Positions 15,004 through 22,898 of a DNA stretch of 64,000 nucleotides are shown one piece after another. A program made the translations under genes and the position numbers. The notes beneath the pieces were generated by a model that saw only the letters and a list, made by a program, of their open reading frames with translations, did no database searches and was not told the DNA's origin. Source of the DNA: Planococcus liqunii (GTDB lineage: Bacteria > Bacillota > Bacilli > Bacillales_A > Planococcaceae); contig NZ_CP129238.1 of assembly GCF_030413595.1 (NCBI RefSeq), positions 3,782,001 through 3,846,000 on the forward strand, read 5' to 3'. Numbering within the stretch: the stretch's first letter is position 1; each line of letters starts with the position of its first letter.

Positions 15004-16138
15004 TCTGTTCCTCCTGAGTATCTTCTATAGTTGTTGTTTCCAGCGCGTATACGCAGACGTCCTTTCCAGACAATCGAATTTCTTTTTCCAATGCCAGCCC
15101 AGTCCGTTCGGCCACTTTTCTGGATCCGAGATTTTCCGGCTGAATCAGTGAAATCACCCGCTTGTTGCCAAGCTGTTCCATGCCGTAATCACGGAGCGCG
15201 GCGGCCGCTTCCGTCGCATAGCCTTGCCCCCAGTAATCCCTGGCAATCCAATAGCCGATCTCCAGCTCTTCTCTGCCTTCGATGTTTTGTTTGACAAGTC
15301 CCGCATGCCCGATCGGTGCATCATCTTCCGAGCGAACCAAAAGCCGCAGCCCGAGTTCGGGGTTTTCGCGGTATGAACGATAAATCCAATACAAAAACTC
15401 CAATGCCCCTTCCCGGCTGCGCGTCTGTCCGTTTCCAATAAAACGGACCACTTCCGGATCGCTTAAAAGGGAGCAGAGAAAATCAAAATCTTCATCCTGG
15501 TACTTTCGGAATTCCAGTCTTGCTGTTTTTATTCTTCTGCCCCGCTTTTCTCCCTTTTCCTGCACTTGGTGCTTTAAAGGCTGTACTTTCACTTTTGGCC
15601 ATTTGGCTTTCCAGTCTTTTTTCTGCAAACGGCTTTCGTAAATGGCCGCCAATTCCTCGTTCGCCTGGAAATGCGGTGTCGGCTTCACTGTCATTTGCAA
15701 AACATCTTGTACGCCGCAGGGCGCCGTTAACACGAGCCCTTCTTCTGTATCCAGTTTCACACCCAGAGCCGTTGCGGTTTCCGGAAATTTTGAAATGGCA
15801 TCGACCGAAGAGCGATAAGAGGCAAGGCCATTAATCCGGTGCATGCGTGCCTGATTTTTGACCGACCACGGGAGATGCGGCATCCGTATCCGCAGCTGTT
15901 GTTCAAATTTCTTTTCTTCCGATTCTTCTGTAGCGTTTTCATCAAAATAAATGACATCGATGTCCGGCAAAGGCGTCCGTTCGCTGTAGCCATGAAGGTC
16001 GTCCCATATTTTGGAGCGCACAAATCCCGCACATACCCACCAATCCGGTAATTCAAGTGTTTTAACGGCTTTCAGAATTTCCATCCTCCAGCAATCCTGC
16101 TGGATGGCCGACACGATATCCTGTTTATTTTTTAACAT
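14981..16138 (-). CDS. fusion: NTP_transf_6 nucleotidyltransferase-like domain + GNAT domain
   Basis: Residues 1-190 look like the DUF925/NTP_transf_6 family (WWVCAGFVRSKIWDDLHG, LPDIDVIYFD, then APCGVQDVLQMTVKPTPHF), small nucleotidyltransferase-fold proteins of unknown substrate. Residues about 205-365 are a full GNAT domain (TARLEFRKYQDEDFDFL, EIGYWIARDYWGQGYATEA, NLGSRKVAERTGL). A basic linker (EKGEKRGRR) joins them. The frame is continuous, so this is one polypeptide as read. It may be a real two-activity enzyme or two genes joined by loss of a stop. It overlaps the methyltransferase gene by 23 bases. Confidence 0.82.
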   Translation of the reverse strand: MLKNKQDIVSAIQQDCWRMEILKAVKTLELPDWWVCAGFVRSKIWDDLHGYSERTPLPDIDVIYFDENATEESEEKKFEQQLRIRMPHLPWSVKNQARMHRINGLASYRSSVDAISKFPETATALGVKLDTEEGLVLTAPCGVQDVLQMTVKPTPHFQANEELAAIYESRLQKKDWKAKWPKVKVQPLKHQVQEKGEKRGRRIKTARLEFRKYQDEDFDFLCSLLSDPEVVRFIGNGQTRSREGALEFLYWIYRSYRENPELGLRLLVRSEDDAPIGHAGLVKQNIEGREELEIGYWIARDYWGQGYATEAAAALRDYGMEQLGNKRVISLIQPENLGSRKVAERTGLALEKEIRLSGKDVCVYALETTTIEDTQEEQNVKQTRL

Positions 16139-16260
16139 AACGCGCTCCTTTTACTCCTTTTATGGACAGCAAATTGCAGCAGAAAAGTCCGCAATACATC
16201 CGGCAATTTCAAGGGCTGGCTTTGCATCGGCAAATGGCTCGTCTGTAAGTTCTTAATCAT
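16132..16260 (-). CDS. possible 42-residue ORF or hydrolase remnant
   Basis: ATG (16258-16260) to TAA (16132-16134), behind GGGAGCGGGG. The product includes TSHLPMQSQPLKLPDVLRTFLLQF, which resembles the end of an alpha/beta hydrolase (the GHxPxxExP-helix region), then runs into a basic tail that overlaps the next start by a few bases. It fills the gap between peptidase E and the fusion gene. It may be a remnant of a lost hydrolase or a small coupled gene. Weak evidence. Confidence 0.35.
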   Translation of the reverse strand: MIKNLQTSHLPMQSQPLKLPDVLRTFLLQFAVHKRSKRSALC

Positions 16261-16278
16261 CTGCCCCGCTCCCTCATG

Positions 16279-16977
16279 CTAGTTTGGACCCAAAAATTCT
16301 GCCGTCAGTGCCTCTTCATGTAATTGCCCATCGAGGAACACACGGTAAGCATGGGCATTCGGCCGCGAACTGACAATCCGGTGCAGGTCTTGGCCTACGT
16401 AATGGAGAGCTGCGCCGTCATCCGCAGCGATGCCGCCTTTAATAGTTTCTGCTGCAATAAGCCGTTGGTACACAGGCCTTCTATCTATTTCTCCGTCGTA
16501 ATGCGGACAGTTGCTGCCTTTAAGAAAGCCAAGGCTCTGGATTGGCTCCAACTGTTCCCCGTAAGAATCGGTCACTCCGTCTTCAAACCAGCACAGCGAA
16601 CCTGCACTGATGCCTGCCAGCACAATTCCCTGCTCCCAGGCTTTCCGCAAAATCGCATCCAATCCCCACTCTCTCCAGAGCACCAATAAATTTTTTGTAT
16701 TTCCGCCGCCCACATAAATAATATCTTTCTCCAAAACAAACGCTTCCAGATCTTGAGCGGGTGGTTTAAACAGCGACAAATGGGACGGCTCGCAATCCTG
16801 TTCATCAAAAAAGCGATAAAAATTGGCGATATAGGTGTCGGAATCTCCGCTAGCCGTTGGGACAAAGCAGATTTTCGGACTAGTTTTTTGGGATTGGTCC
16901 AATATGTATCGATCGAGCAGCGGATTGTCTGGTTCCATTGAAAATCCCCCGCCGCCAAGTGCAATAATTTGTCTCAT
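16279..16977 (-). CDS. peptidase E-like serine hydrolase (family S51)
   Basis: A 232-residue protein of the S51/class I glutamine amidotransferase-like fold. The nucleophile elbow AGISAGSLCWF holds the active Ser; IYVGGGNTKNLL and SGSLCWFEDGVTDSYG are typical of the family. Peptidase E cuts Asp-X dipeptides; Gram-positive relatives are often only YgaJ-like with unknown substrate. It begins two bases behind the GNAT stop and reads into the fusion gene, so it belongs to the leftward run from 17521. Confidence 0.87.
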   Translation of the reverse strand: MRQIIALGGGGFSMEPDNPLLDRYILDQSQKTSPKICFVPTASGDSDTYIANFYRFFDEQDCEPSHLSLFKPPAQDLEAFVLEKDIIYVGGGNTKNLLVLWREWGLDAILRKAWEQGIVLAGISAGSLCWFEDGVTDSYGEQLEPIQSLGFLKGSNCPHYDGEIDRRPVYQRLIAAETIKGGIAADDGAALHYVGQDLHRIVSSRPNAHAYRVFLDGQLHEEALTAEFLGPN

Positions 16978-16978
16978 C

Positions 16979-17521
16979 CTACTTCGTCCAATCTGATTTT
17001 AATAAGGAAAACAGCAAGGCATCGTGCGATTGGCCTCCCTGGTACAGGTAACTCCGCAGCTTTCCTTCTTCCATGAACCCAAGCTTTTTCAGAAGCCGGC
17101 TCGATGCCCCGTTATCCGGAAACGTCACGGCCCCCATCCGCACTAAGTCCAAGTGGTCAAATGCATAGAACAACACCGCCTGAACCGCTTCCTGCATCAA
17201 GCCCTTCCGCCAATAATCGGGATGCAGTTCATAGCCGATTTCGGATTTTTTGGCCCGCACATTCAAATTGTTCAGACCGATCGTGCCGATGAATTCTCCA
17301 TTTTCCTTTAAGATGATTCCCCAGCGGATTCCCCGTTTGCTTTCAAAGAGCGTCTGAAACGACTCAATGACCGCGGCTGCTTCCTGCACATTGATCAATG
17401 GATCCATGCCGTAGTAGCGGGTCACGTCTTCCCGGGACATGATGTGATAAAAAGAATCAGCATATTGCTGGCCGATGTGCACCAGCCCCAGCCTTTCGGT
17501 TTCAAGCGCCGGAAATTCCAT
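16979..17521 (-). CDS. GNAT acetyltransferase, RimJ type
   Basis: A 180-residue GNAT protein: ETERLGLVHIGQQYADSFY, EIGYELHPDYWRKGLMQEAVQAV (acetyl-CoA loop) and NGASSRLLKKLGFMEEG. It resembles ribosomal-protein or drug N-acetyltransferases; the substrate is unknown. The start is ATG at 17519-17521 with AAGGAGG; the open frame further upstream lacks a ribosome site. It is the first gene of the leftward run and lies downstream of the nitroreductase terminator. Confidence 0.85.
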   Translation of the reverse strand: MEFPALETERLGLVHIGQQYADSFYHIMSREDVTRYYGMDPLINVQEAAAVIESFQTLFESKRGIRWGIILKENGEFIGTIGLNNLNVRAKKSEIGYELHPDYWRKGLMQEAVQAVLFYAFDHLDLVRMGAVTFPDNGASSRLLKKLGFMEEGKLRSYLYQGGQSHDALLFSLLKSDWTK

Positions 17522-17593
17522 GGCAACTCCTCCTTCAATTCCGTATATCCCTTTTTCGCCATTCCTTTGCGACTCTCCTGTTTTTTGGCAAAT

Positions 17594-17628
17594 AAAAAAG
17601 ACCCGCTGTGCTTTTAAGCACAGCGGGC
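17594..17628 (-). terminator. terminator of the nitroreductase gene
   Basis: The stem CCCGCTGTGCTT/AAGCACAGCGGG is followed by UUUUUU on the minus strand. Confidence 0.92.
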
Positions 17629-17639
17629 CTTTCGTTTCT

Positions 17640-18269
17640 TTAAATAAAACGTGCAATGTCTTCAAGCGGCAAACGGGATGTGCCAAAAGCTGGCGCTGCT
17701 GCTTTTCCGACTGCGATCAATACGATCGGGAAGAGGTGTTCCGGCAGCTCAAAGCGCTCCGCAAATTTCGCTTTGTCGAAGCCGCCCATTGGAATGGTAT
17801 CATAGCCGCGGTCTTTGGCAATCAGCATCAACTGCATTGAAATCAAACCGGCGTCGTATGAGGCGATGTTCATCCGCGCTTCCACTGGAGCATTCGGATA
17901 CACTTTGTACGTATTTTCGATGGTCCGTTCTTTGATGGACTCATCCATGTGGCCTTCTTCCACATTTTGCGTATAGATTTTTTCTACGTTCTTATACGCA
18001 TCGATGTTGCCAAGAACGGCGATGATGGCTGAAGATGTTTCAACCTGAGCCTGGTTATTGGCAATCGCACGCAATTCTTTTTTCACTTCCTGGTCCTGGA
18101 TGACGATGAAATTCCAAGACTGCAAGTTGCTTGAAGAAGGAGCAGTTGACGCAAGCGCCAGCATTTCTTCCAATTCTTCCTTTGAAATTTTAAAGTCCGG
18201 ATCGTATGCCCGCACTGATTTTCTTTCTTGCATTACTTTCACTACCGGGGATTCTACATTGACTGTCAT
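17640..18269 (-). CDS. nitroreductase-family flavoprotein
   Basis: A 209-residue FMN enzyme: MQERKSVRAYDPDFKIS, STAPSSSNLQSWNFIVI and the C-terminal YDTIPMGGFDKAKFAERF, close to the Bacillus YodC/YdgI group. It uses NAD(P)H to reduce nitro compounds or quinones. The start follows AAGGAGG. It has its own promoter and a palindromic operator candidate, as is usual for quinone-responsive nitroreductases under MarR/DUF24 repressors; no such regulator is adjacent. Confidence 0.9.
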   Translation of the reverse strand: MTVNVESPVVKVMQERKSVRAYDPDFKISKEELEEMLALASTAPSSSNLQSWNFIVIQDQEVKKELRAIANNQAQVETSSAIIAVLGNIDAYKNVEKIYTQNVEEGHMDESIKERTIENTYKVYPNAPVEARMNIASYDAGLISMQLMLIAKDRGYDTIPMGGFDKAKFAERFELPEHLFPIVLIAVGKAAAPAFGTSRLPLEDIARFI

Positions 18270-18291
18270 GGTGTTGCCTCCTTAAATTCAG

Positions 18292-18346
18292 CTTACTTTT
18301 AGTAAGTCACTGAGCATAACTTACCACTGCTGAAATAAAGAGTCAA
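18292..18346 (-). promoter_or_regulatory. nitroreductase promoter and palindromic operator
   Basis: TTGACT (18341-18346) and TAAGTT (18318-18323), spacing 17, are followed by the inverted repeat CTTACT-TTT-AGTAAG (18292-18306) just downstream. The site resembles the TTACT/AGTAA arms of YodB-type quinone repressors (recalled, not checked). Confidence 0.6.
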
Positions 18347-18378
18347 AAGAGTTGCTCAGCCCAGTATAGCCTCTGCCC

Positions 18379-18918
18379 TTAATCTTCTGGATTGATGATC
18401 GCCAGAATTTGGTGGTCCTGCCAGACGCCATTGATCTGGACATTTTTACTAGCGATGCCTTCTTTATGGAAACCGGCTTTTTCCAGGACGCGAATTGATG
18501 CCTCGTGATGCGGCATGACTCCCGCTTCAATGCGATGCAGCCCCAGTTCGCGGAATCCGTACTCGGCCAGCAGCCGGACCGCTTCTGTCGCATACCCCTT
18601 GCCGTTATGGTCCTGGTCGATGGTATAGCCCATAATGGCGCTTTGGACCGGCCCCCGAACCACCTGAACCAGATTAATCGAACCCACCAGCACATCCCCT
18701 TCATTTAAAAAAACACCGAAGTTGTACTGGTCATCGTTCTGCCAGCTTGCTTCTTGCATCTGCAGCCGGAGCGCCTGCCCTTCAATTGAATAGAAATCCG
18801 GACGGCGAGTGACGGAAAACCGCTCAAACAGTTCTTTGTTTCGTATTTCCATGTCCACTAAATCCTCTAAATCATCCACTGTCAGCTTTCGCAGGTAAAT
18901 TTTTTCACCCTTCATCAT
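18379..18918 (-). CDS. GNAT acetyltransferase, RimJ/RimL type
   Basis: A 179-residue GNAT protein: KIYLRKLTVDDLEDLVDM, AIMGYTIDQDHNGKGYATEAVRLL and EASIRVLEKAGFHKEG are the expected blocks. GKGYATEA is the acetyl-CoA loop. GGGAAG precedes the ATG. It reads toward the nitroreductase gene with 109 bases between; that gene has its own promoter. The substrate is unknown. Confidence 0.86.
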   Translation of the reverse strand: MMKGEKIYLRKLTVDDLEDLVDMEIRNKELFERFSVTRRPDFYSIEGQALRLQMQEASWQNDDQYNFGVFLNEGDVLVGSINLVQVVRGPVQSAIMGYTIDQDHNGKGYATEAVRLLAEYGFRELGLHRIEAGVMPHHEASIRVLEKAGFHKEGIASKNVQINGVWQDHQILAIINPED

Positions 18919-19002
18919 TTTTCACTTCCCTTTCTTTTACTTATTTCCAGATAAATGAAACATTTTCCTGCTCTTTGCCGTATAAAAGAGGAGGTGAAAG
19001 AT

Positions 19003-19518
19003 ATGTATATAAATATAGAAGAACCCACTCGAAGGATTTCCCCTGATGCGGTCCGTGTTTGGCGGTTGTCCAACTTCATAATGGAAGCCATCGTGTTTCT
19101 GGTAATTTGCGTGCTTCTTTTTGCCGGCAATCATTTCGGCTGGTGGCAATGGGTCACTTGGCTTTTATGGGGAGCAATCGGAATTTCTTTGCTTTCTTCC
19201 TTCTACTCGGTATGGTTTGAGCCCGCATGGCTGCAAAAAACCTGGCGCTACGAAATCGATGAAGAGTATATTCAATTGCAGTACGGGCGATTCAACACGC
19301 ACCATACCTTAATCCCTATGGCCAAAGTGGAATACGTAACGACCAACCAAGGGCCGTTCCTGAGAAAATACGATTTGTATGACCTGACAATCGGAACCGT
19401 CACTTCTTCCCACAAAATTCCGGCCATCCCGAAAGAACAGGCGCTTGCCCTTCGCGCGCAAATCGGAGTTCTGGCAAAAATCAAAGACAGCGATGAAGAA
19501 ATGGATGTGGCTCCATGA
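19003..19518 (+). CDS. ydbS: YdbS-like membrane protein with bPH2 domain
   Basis: About 171 residues: a conserved N-terminal RRISPDAVRVWRLSNF, two membrane segments (about residues 26-70), then a bacterial PH-like (bPH2) domain with RYEIDEEYIQLQYGRFNTHHTLIPMAKVEYVTTNQGPFLRKYDLYDL. It pairs with YdbT, as in Bacillus. Family knowledge links YdbS/YdbT to resistance against some membrane-acting bacteriocins, with the exact role open. The start is ATG 19003 because GAGGAGGTG lies upstream; it overlaps ydbT by four bases. Confidence 0.88.
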   Translation: MYINIEEPTRRISPDAVRVWRLSNFIMEAIVFLVICVLLFAGNHFGWWQWVTWLLWGAIGISLLSSFYSVWFEPAWLQKTWRYEIDEEYIQLQYGRFNTHHTLIPMAKVEYVTTNQGPFLRKYDLYDLTIGTVTSSHKIPAIPKEQALALRAQIGVLAKIKDSDEEMDVAP

Positions 19519-20984
19519 TGGAAGCCGAAAAACAGCAATTCCATTTTAGCTGGCCGTTATTTCAACTCGTTTCTTTGGTGAAAGGGAGCATTTTCGTCAT
19601 TTTTTATCTATTTATCCTGAAAGCCGGCAGCAACTCGGCTTTTATCCTGACGCTGAAAGGCTTGTTTATCGCTTTTCTGGTTTTTTCCGTCATTAAGATT
19701 TTTTTGAATTGGGTATACACCCGCTATGAAATTTCCGAAACCACCGTTACGTTATACCTTGGAATTTTCGTCAAAAATCAGCGCAATGTCGAGCTAAAGC
19801 GGATTCAAAACGTCCAGCAGACCACCAACTTTTTGCATCGCATGTTAAAACTGACGTCGCTGACGCTTGAAACCGGTACAACTGGAGAAGATGCCGCTGT
19901 AAAATTTCCGGTATTGTCCCATGCGGAAGCCGACCGGATCAAAGGGCTTGTTGAAGAAGCAAAACGGGTGCATGCAGAACCGCCTAACTCGGTAGCTGAA
20001 GAAGAGGCCATTGCCCCGCCACCGCTTCCTGAACGCAAGGTTCACTTCACAGCAGGCACTAAAGATTTAGTGAAGGCCGCCTTTACGTCTTTAAGCATGT
20101 TCGCTATTTTCCCGATTCTCTTTTCGCTGTATTTTCAATTCGATGATTTTTTCAACCTGGATGAAACATCCCAGTCTGTTTTCGCTTTTTTTGCATCCCG
20201 GCTTTGGCTGCTTGTCCCTGTTCTCGCAGCAGCCCTCCTGCTTTCAGCGGTCATCGGATTTGTCACCACGTACTCCAAATACGGAAAATTCGTCATTTCC
20301 GCTGATGAGCAACGGATTTATATCCGCAAAGGCGTTTTTACGGAAACCCAATTCTCGATCCGAAAAGACAAAGTCCAGGCCATTAAAATTGAACAGCCTT
20401 TTTTGAAACGCCTTCTCGGAATGGCAGAAGTGAAGCTGGTTAGTGCCGGAAGCGTCGGGGACGATGATGCAGAAATCAATTCCCTTTTCCCGTTCCTCCC
20501 TGTGAAAGAAGCTTATCGCCTTGTGGAGGAGCTGCTGCCGCAGTATCAGATTGCCGGTTCGATGGAAGCCTTGCCAAAAAGCGTTTTATGGCTTCGGCTC
20601 CTGCGCCCTTACTATTTCTGGATTGCCGCAACAGTCGCTCTTGCCGTTTTTAAAACAGAATGGCTTTGGCTGTCGGCTCCGATTTTAGTGATTTTCATCG
20701 TTGCCCGATTCCTGGAGTACCGCTATACGCGCTATAGTTTAACGGAACGGTTTATCCAGATTCGGACAGGTGCATTTTCAGCAAATACCTTATTGACAAA
20801 GCGGGTAAAAGTACAGGAAATCCAGGTCACGCACAGTTGGCTGCAGCGGAAGTTCGGCGTTTCGAGCCTTCACTTCCACAACCGCAGCAAACCTCTTCTT
20901 GCCACTGAACTGAAAGACGTTCCACGTGAAACAGGCGCAAAGTTTTATGGTTGGTTCAAAGACCGTACACATTTCGTGAAATAA
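19515..20984 (+). CDS. ydbT: YdbT-like membrane protein with repeated bPH2 domains
   Basis: A 489-residue partner of YdbS. Three bPH2-like segments are visible, each led by a YTRYEIS/YGKFVIS/YTRYSLT-type strand followed by an R-x-K-V/I-Q motif: about residues 70-140, 250-320 and 400-470, separated by pairs of membrane helices. This matches the YdbT layout. It overlaps ydbS (ATGATGG across the stop), so the two are translationally coupled. Confidence 0.88.
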   Translation: MMEAEKQQFHFSWPLFQLVSLVKGSIFVIFYLFILKAGSNSAFILTLKGLFIAFLVFSVIKIFLNWVYTRYEISETTVTLYLGIFVKNQRNVELKRIQNVQQTTNFLHRMLKLTSLTLETGTTGEDAAVKFPVLSHAEADRIKGLVEEAKRVHAEPPNSVAEEEAIAPPPLPERKVHFTAGTKDLVKAAFTSLSMFAIFPILFSLYFQFDDFFNLDETSQSVFAFFASRLWLLVPVLAAALLLSAVIGFVTTYSKYGKFVISADEQRIYIRKGVFTETQFSIRKDKVQAIKIEQPFLKRLLGMAEVKLVSAGSVGDDDAEINSLFPFLPVKEAYRLVEELLPQYQIAGSMEALPKSVLWLRLLRPYYFWIAATVALAVFKTEWLWLSAPILVIFIVARFLEYRYTRYSLTERFIQIRTGAFSANTLLTKRVKVQEIQVTHSWLQRKFGVSSLHFHNRSKPLLATELKDVPRETGAKFYGWFKDRTHFVK

Positions 20985-20990
20985 CCCGCA

Positions 20991-21089
20991 AAAAAGGGAC
21001 TGCCTCATAAGTCGACTAATAGACTTATGGGGCAGTCCTTTGCTTCTCGCAAAGGAGTTGTTCCAAATTACTTTTGGGACAACTCCTTT
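20991..21089. terminator. two tandem hairpins between ydbT and the DMT gene
   Basis: The first hairpin (20995-21042) pairs GGGACTGCCTCATAAGTC with GACTTATGGGGCAGTCC and has a U run on the minus strand. The second (21051-21089) pairs AAAGGAGTTGT with ACAACTCCTTT. Both lie between convergent genes. The GTCGACT loop region recalls dispersed terminator-like repeats of Bacillales. Confidence 0.75.
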
Positions 21090-21090
21090 A

Positions 21091-22002
21091 TCATTTTGCT
21101 GATCGAATGCGCATCCGCCATAGTTCTTCCGCGGTGCCTGAACCGAACAGCACACCCAAGGCAATGACGACAAAACCAACCATGTGGTGATACGTGATGG
21201 TTTCTCCAAGAAACCAGGCTGAACCAAGCAGGGCAAAAAAAGTGTTCAAATTAATGAAAATAGCTGCTTTGGAAGGCCCCACTTCGCCAATGGCATGATT
21301 GTAGAGCATGTGGCCGAGTGCGGTGGCGATAATCCCAGATCCAATAAGAATCGCCCAAAACTTAGGTTCCATCTCGGCAAAACGCCTCCATTCGCCCGGC
21401 TCCTGGAGGAGACTGATGATGAAAATGCCGATTGACCCAAAAACGAACATATACGCCGTCAAAAGGCGCGGATCCAAAGTTTTCGAAGCTTTGCTGATAA
21501 CCATGAAGCTTAATACTTGAGCCACAATGGCCAGCAATATGTATAAATCGCCAGCCGAACCGGCACTCGTTTCCGCATTTCCGGCCAGCACCGTGGCAGT
21601 GACACCCGCAAACCCCAGAACAAAGCCAAGCCACTGCCATTTCGATGGGCTGAGCTTCAACAGAAGCAGACTGAAGACAGCGGTCATGATAGGGCTTGTT
21701 CCGATAATGAGTCCTGAATTTGTTCCGCTCGTCAATGAAATGCCGATTGAAATCAAGTAGTGATGAGCCACCACGTTGAGTGCAGCAGCTATCATTACCA
21801 ACGGCCATTCTCCTTTAGCCGGTTTGCGGATCATTTTAAAGACAGCCAGGATGGTAAAGACCGTCACTCCTGCTAAAAAGATCCGCAGCGATGTCATTGT
21901 CACCGGACCCATCTGCGAAGTCAGGTATTTCATGGCCGGTACGTTCATTCCCCATGCAAACATAATCATGACGAGCAGTATGTATAATCTGAAATGGTTC
22001 AT
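21091..22002 (-). CDS. DMT-superfamily (EamA) transporter
   Basis: About 303 residues with ten hydrophobic segments and two EamA halves. The start MNHFRLYILLVMIMFAWGMNVPAMKYL and the second-half KAAIFINLNTFFALLGSAWFLGE are typical of drug/metabolite exporters. The substrate cannot be told. The start chosen is ATG at 22000-22002 behind GGGGGATG; an in-frame ATG at 22033-22035 behind GGGGG would add 11 residues. Confidence 0.88.
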   Translation of the reverse strand: MNHFRLYILLVMIMFAWGMNVPAMKYLTSQMGPVTMTSLRIFLAGVTVFTILAVFKMIRKPAKGEWPLVMIAAALNVVAHHYLISIGISLTSGTNSGLIIGTSPIMTAVFSLLLLKLSPSKWQWLGFVLGFAGVTATVLAGNAETSAGSAGDLYILLAIVAQVLSFMVISKASKTLDPRLLTAYMFVFGSIGIFIISLLQEPGEWRRFAEMEPKFWAILIGSGIIATALGHMLYNHAIGEVGPSKAAIFINLNTFFALLGSAWFLGETITYHHMVGFVVIALGVLFGSGTAEELWRMRIRSAK

Positions 22003-22100
22003 GTACGCATCCCCCGGTCTCTCTTTTTTTTGCATTATACCCCCTTTCTTCTTCCATAAAAACGGACCGGCAAAAGAGCACTTCCCTCGCTGGTCCACTT

Positions 22101-22136
22101 TTTTAAAACAACTGCGCTGTGATGTTTTCCGCGCAG
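22101..22136 (-). terminator. terminator of the flavoprotein operon
   Basis: The stem CTGCGC/GCGCAG is followed on the minus strand by UUGUUUUAAAA; moderate strength. Confidence 0.55.
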
Positions 22137-22153
22137 CAGGTACTTCTAACGGT

Positions 22154-22588
22154 TTATTCAGAAATGTTTTTTCTAAAGCCGTAAAAAGGACGATACCCCT
22201 GCAATTCGTAATACGAGCTGGACGTACTGCTTGTCAGTAATTCAATACGGGTTTTCGGATAGAGCGTGTGGGCATACACAAGAAGTTCTTTGCCTACACC
22301 GTTTCCACGCAGTTTTTCATCCACAATCAACTCTGCAACGTACAAGGTGACATGCCCATCCGTCAGGCCGCGCAGGCAGCCCACCACCACTTCATCCTTT
22401 TCTGCAATAAAAGCGGCGTTGGAATGGCCCCAGGCCTGTTTCGTGTCTTCTTGCTTTTCTACCAGGTTGCTCCACTCTTCTGCTTTATTCAGTTCATGGA
22501 TTGCCGGGAAATCGCGTTCTTCGTATGGACGGATGGTGATCGAGTTTTTCATTTCCAAGACGGGCTCTTCCTTTCCTTGATCAAGCAT
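22154..22588 (-). CDS. GNAT acetyltransferase
   Basis: A 144-residue GNAT protein with RPYEERDFPAIHELNK, AELIVDEKLRGNGVGKELL (acetyl-CoA loop RGNGVG) and a Tyr-containing tail SSYYELQGYRPF. The first ATG overlaps the previous stop by eight bases; a second ATG at 22550-22552 would remove 12 residues. It is the last gene of flavoprotein-membrane protein-GNAT, all overlapping. The substrate is unknown. Confidence 0.82.
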   Translation of the reverse strand: MLDQGKEEPVLEMKNSITIRPYEERDFPAIHELNKAEEWSNLVEKQEDTKQAWGHSNAAFIAEKDEVVVGCLRGLTDGHVTLYVAELIVDEKLRGNGVGKELLVYAHTLYPKTRIELLTSSTSSSYYELQGYRPFYGFRKNISE

Positions 22589-22898
22589 CTTCGCTTTCTT
22601 TTAAGCGGAGCTCTGCTTGAGCCGGTTCCTCTGCTTCATCGAATAACACGGATGTAAAAAATGTCAGGATGCCTATGAGCAGACCCGCCCCGAACAAAAT
22701 CCCCCCGATCATCATGAAACTGGCCGTGTACGTCTCGATGACCATATAATAAATTTCAGAATCGCTTCCTTCCATCTGCCGCATCAACCAAGAATTTCCT
22801 CTGGCTATACCGAAAGGGGCACTCGTAAAAATCAAAATCAAACCGGCAAGCATCAATAATAAGACAAGCCAAGTCAATCCTTTTACATGCTTTGCCAT
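22581..22898 (-). CDS. small membrane protein, unknown family
   Basis: About 105 residues with two hydrophobic segments (about 8-28 and 58-85) and an acidic tail (DEAEEPAQAELRLKESEDA). AAAGGAGG lies ahead of GTGATG, and the ATG at 22896-22898 is taken as start. It overlaps the flavoprotein stop and the GNAT start, which marks a coupled three-gene operon. I do not recognise the family. Confidence 0.72.
   Translation of the reverse strand: MAKHVKGLTWLVLLLMLAGLILIFTSAPFGIARGNSWLMRQMEGSDSEIYYMVIETYTASFMMIGGILFGAGLLIGILTFFTSVLFDEAEEPAQAELRLKESEDA

Noticed and set aside
20991..21089. Tandem hairpins as a miniature transposable element
   Set aside because: Their position between convergent stops and the U run on one side are explained by termination; no target duplication is visible.
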